Source: Gammaproteobacteria bacterium UBA7449 (lineage in GTDB: Bacteria; Pseudomonadota; Gammaproteobacteria; Pseudomonadales; Pseudohongiellaceae). Taken from it: a stretch of DNA of 14,599 bases. The stretch's first letter is position 1. Each line of letters opens with the position of its first letter. Below, in pieces: positions 14,582-14,599 of this stretch. The stretch is from NCBI GenBank assembly GCA_002477465.1, contig DLPV01000027.1, forward strand, positions 110,878 through 125,476. The letters are read 5' to 3'. The notes below the pieces were generated by a model. It ran no database searches. It had not been told where the DNA came from and saw only the letters and a list, made by a program, of their open reading frames with translations. The position numbers and the translations under genes were made by a program.

Positions 14582-14599
14582 ACCTTGAATTCTGCAATT

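Overview
The window is about 14.6 kb of ordinary-density bacterial chromosome with twelve well-supported protein genes, one possible broken gene and no rRNA, tRNA, CRISPR array or insertion sequence that I can support. RimO, a TIGR01777-family sugar-epimerase-like protein, MarC and a small secreted fasciclin protein, together with Shine-Dalgarno-led starts, lipobox signal peptides and moderate GC, point to a Gram-negative proteobacterium, most likely a (marine) gammaproteobacterium. The taxonomic placement is inference from gene content, not from a marker alignment.

Left part (1-4551): a Tat-exported PhoD-like metallophosphatase on the minus strand is divergent from a tightly coupled pair of lipoproteins, a parallel beta-helix protein and a diheme c-type cytochrome. 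These match the recurrent two-gene pair known as TIGR03805/TIGR03806, whose function is not known. A 358-base gap follows; it holds what looks like a frameshifted minus-strand gene remnant.

Middle part (4552-9095): an orphan TAXI-type solute-binding lipoprotein ends tail-to-tail, with a 12-base overlap, against a VanX-like D-Ala-D-Ala dipeptidase lipoprotein. Divergent from the dipeptidase is a likely operon of an aspartate/glutamate-type amino-acid racemase, a MarC-family membrane protein and a DSD1/D-threonine-aldolase-type PLP enzyme that carries a twin-arginine signal. Three neighbouring genes for D-amino-acid or D-dipeptide chemistry, two of them apparently exported, suggest periplasmic processing of D-amino acids or peptidoglycan fragments. 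This is inference.

Right part (9278-14599): a 4-coumarate-CoA-ligase-like acyl-CoA synthetase with a TTG start, a DUF1761 membrane protein, rimO (ribosomal protein S12 methylthiotransferase), a secreted fasciclin-domain protein on the minus strand with a clear intrinsic terminator, and a TIGR01777-family NAD(P)-binding protein. These look like separate housekeeping or accessory units with their own promoters.

Seven of the twelve genes encode proteins with export signals (four lipoproteins, two Tat substrates, one Sec substrate), so the window is rich in cell-envelope functions.
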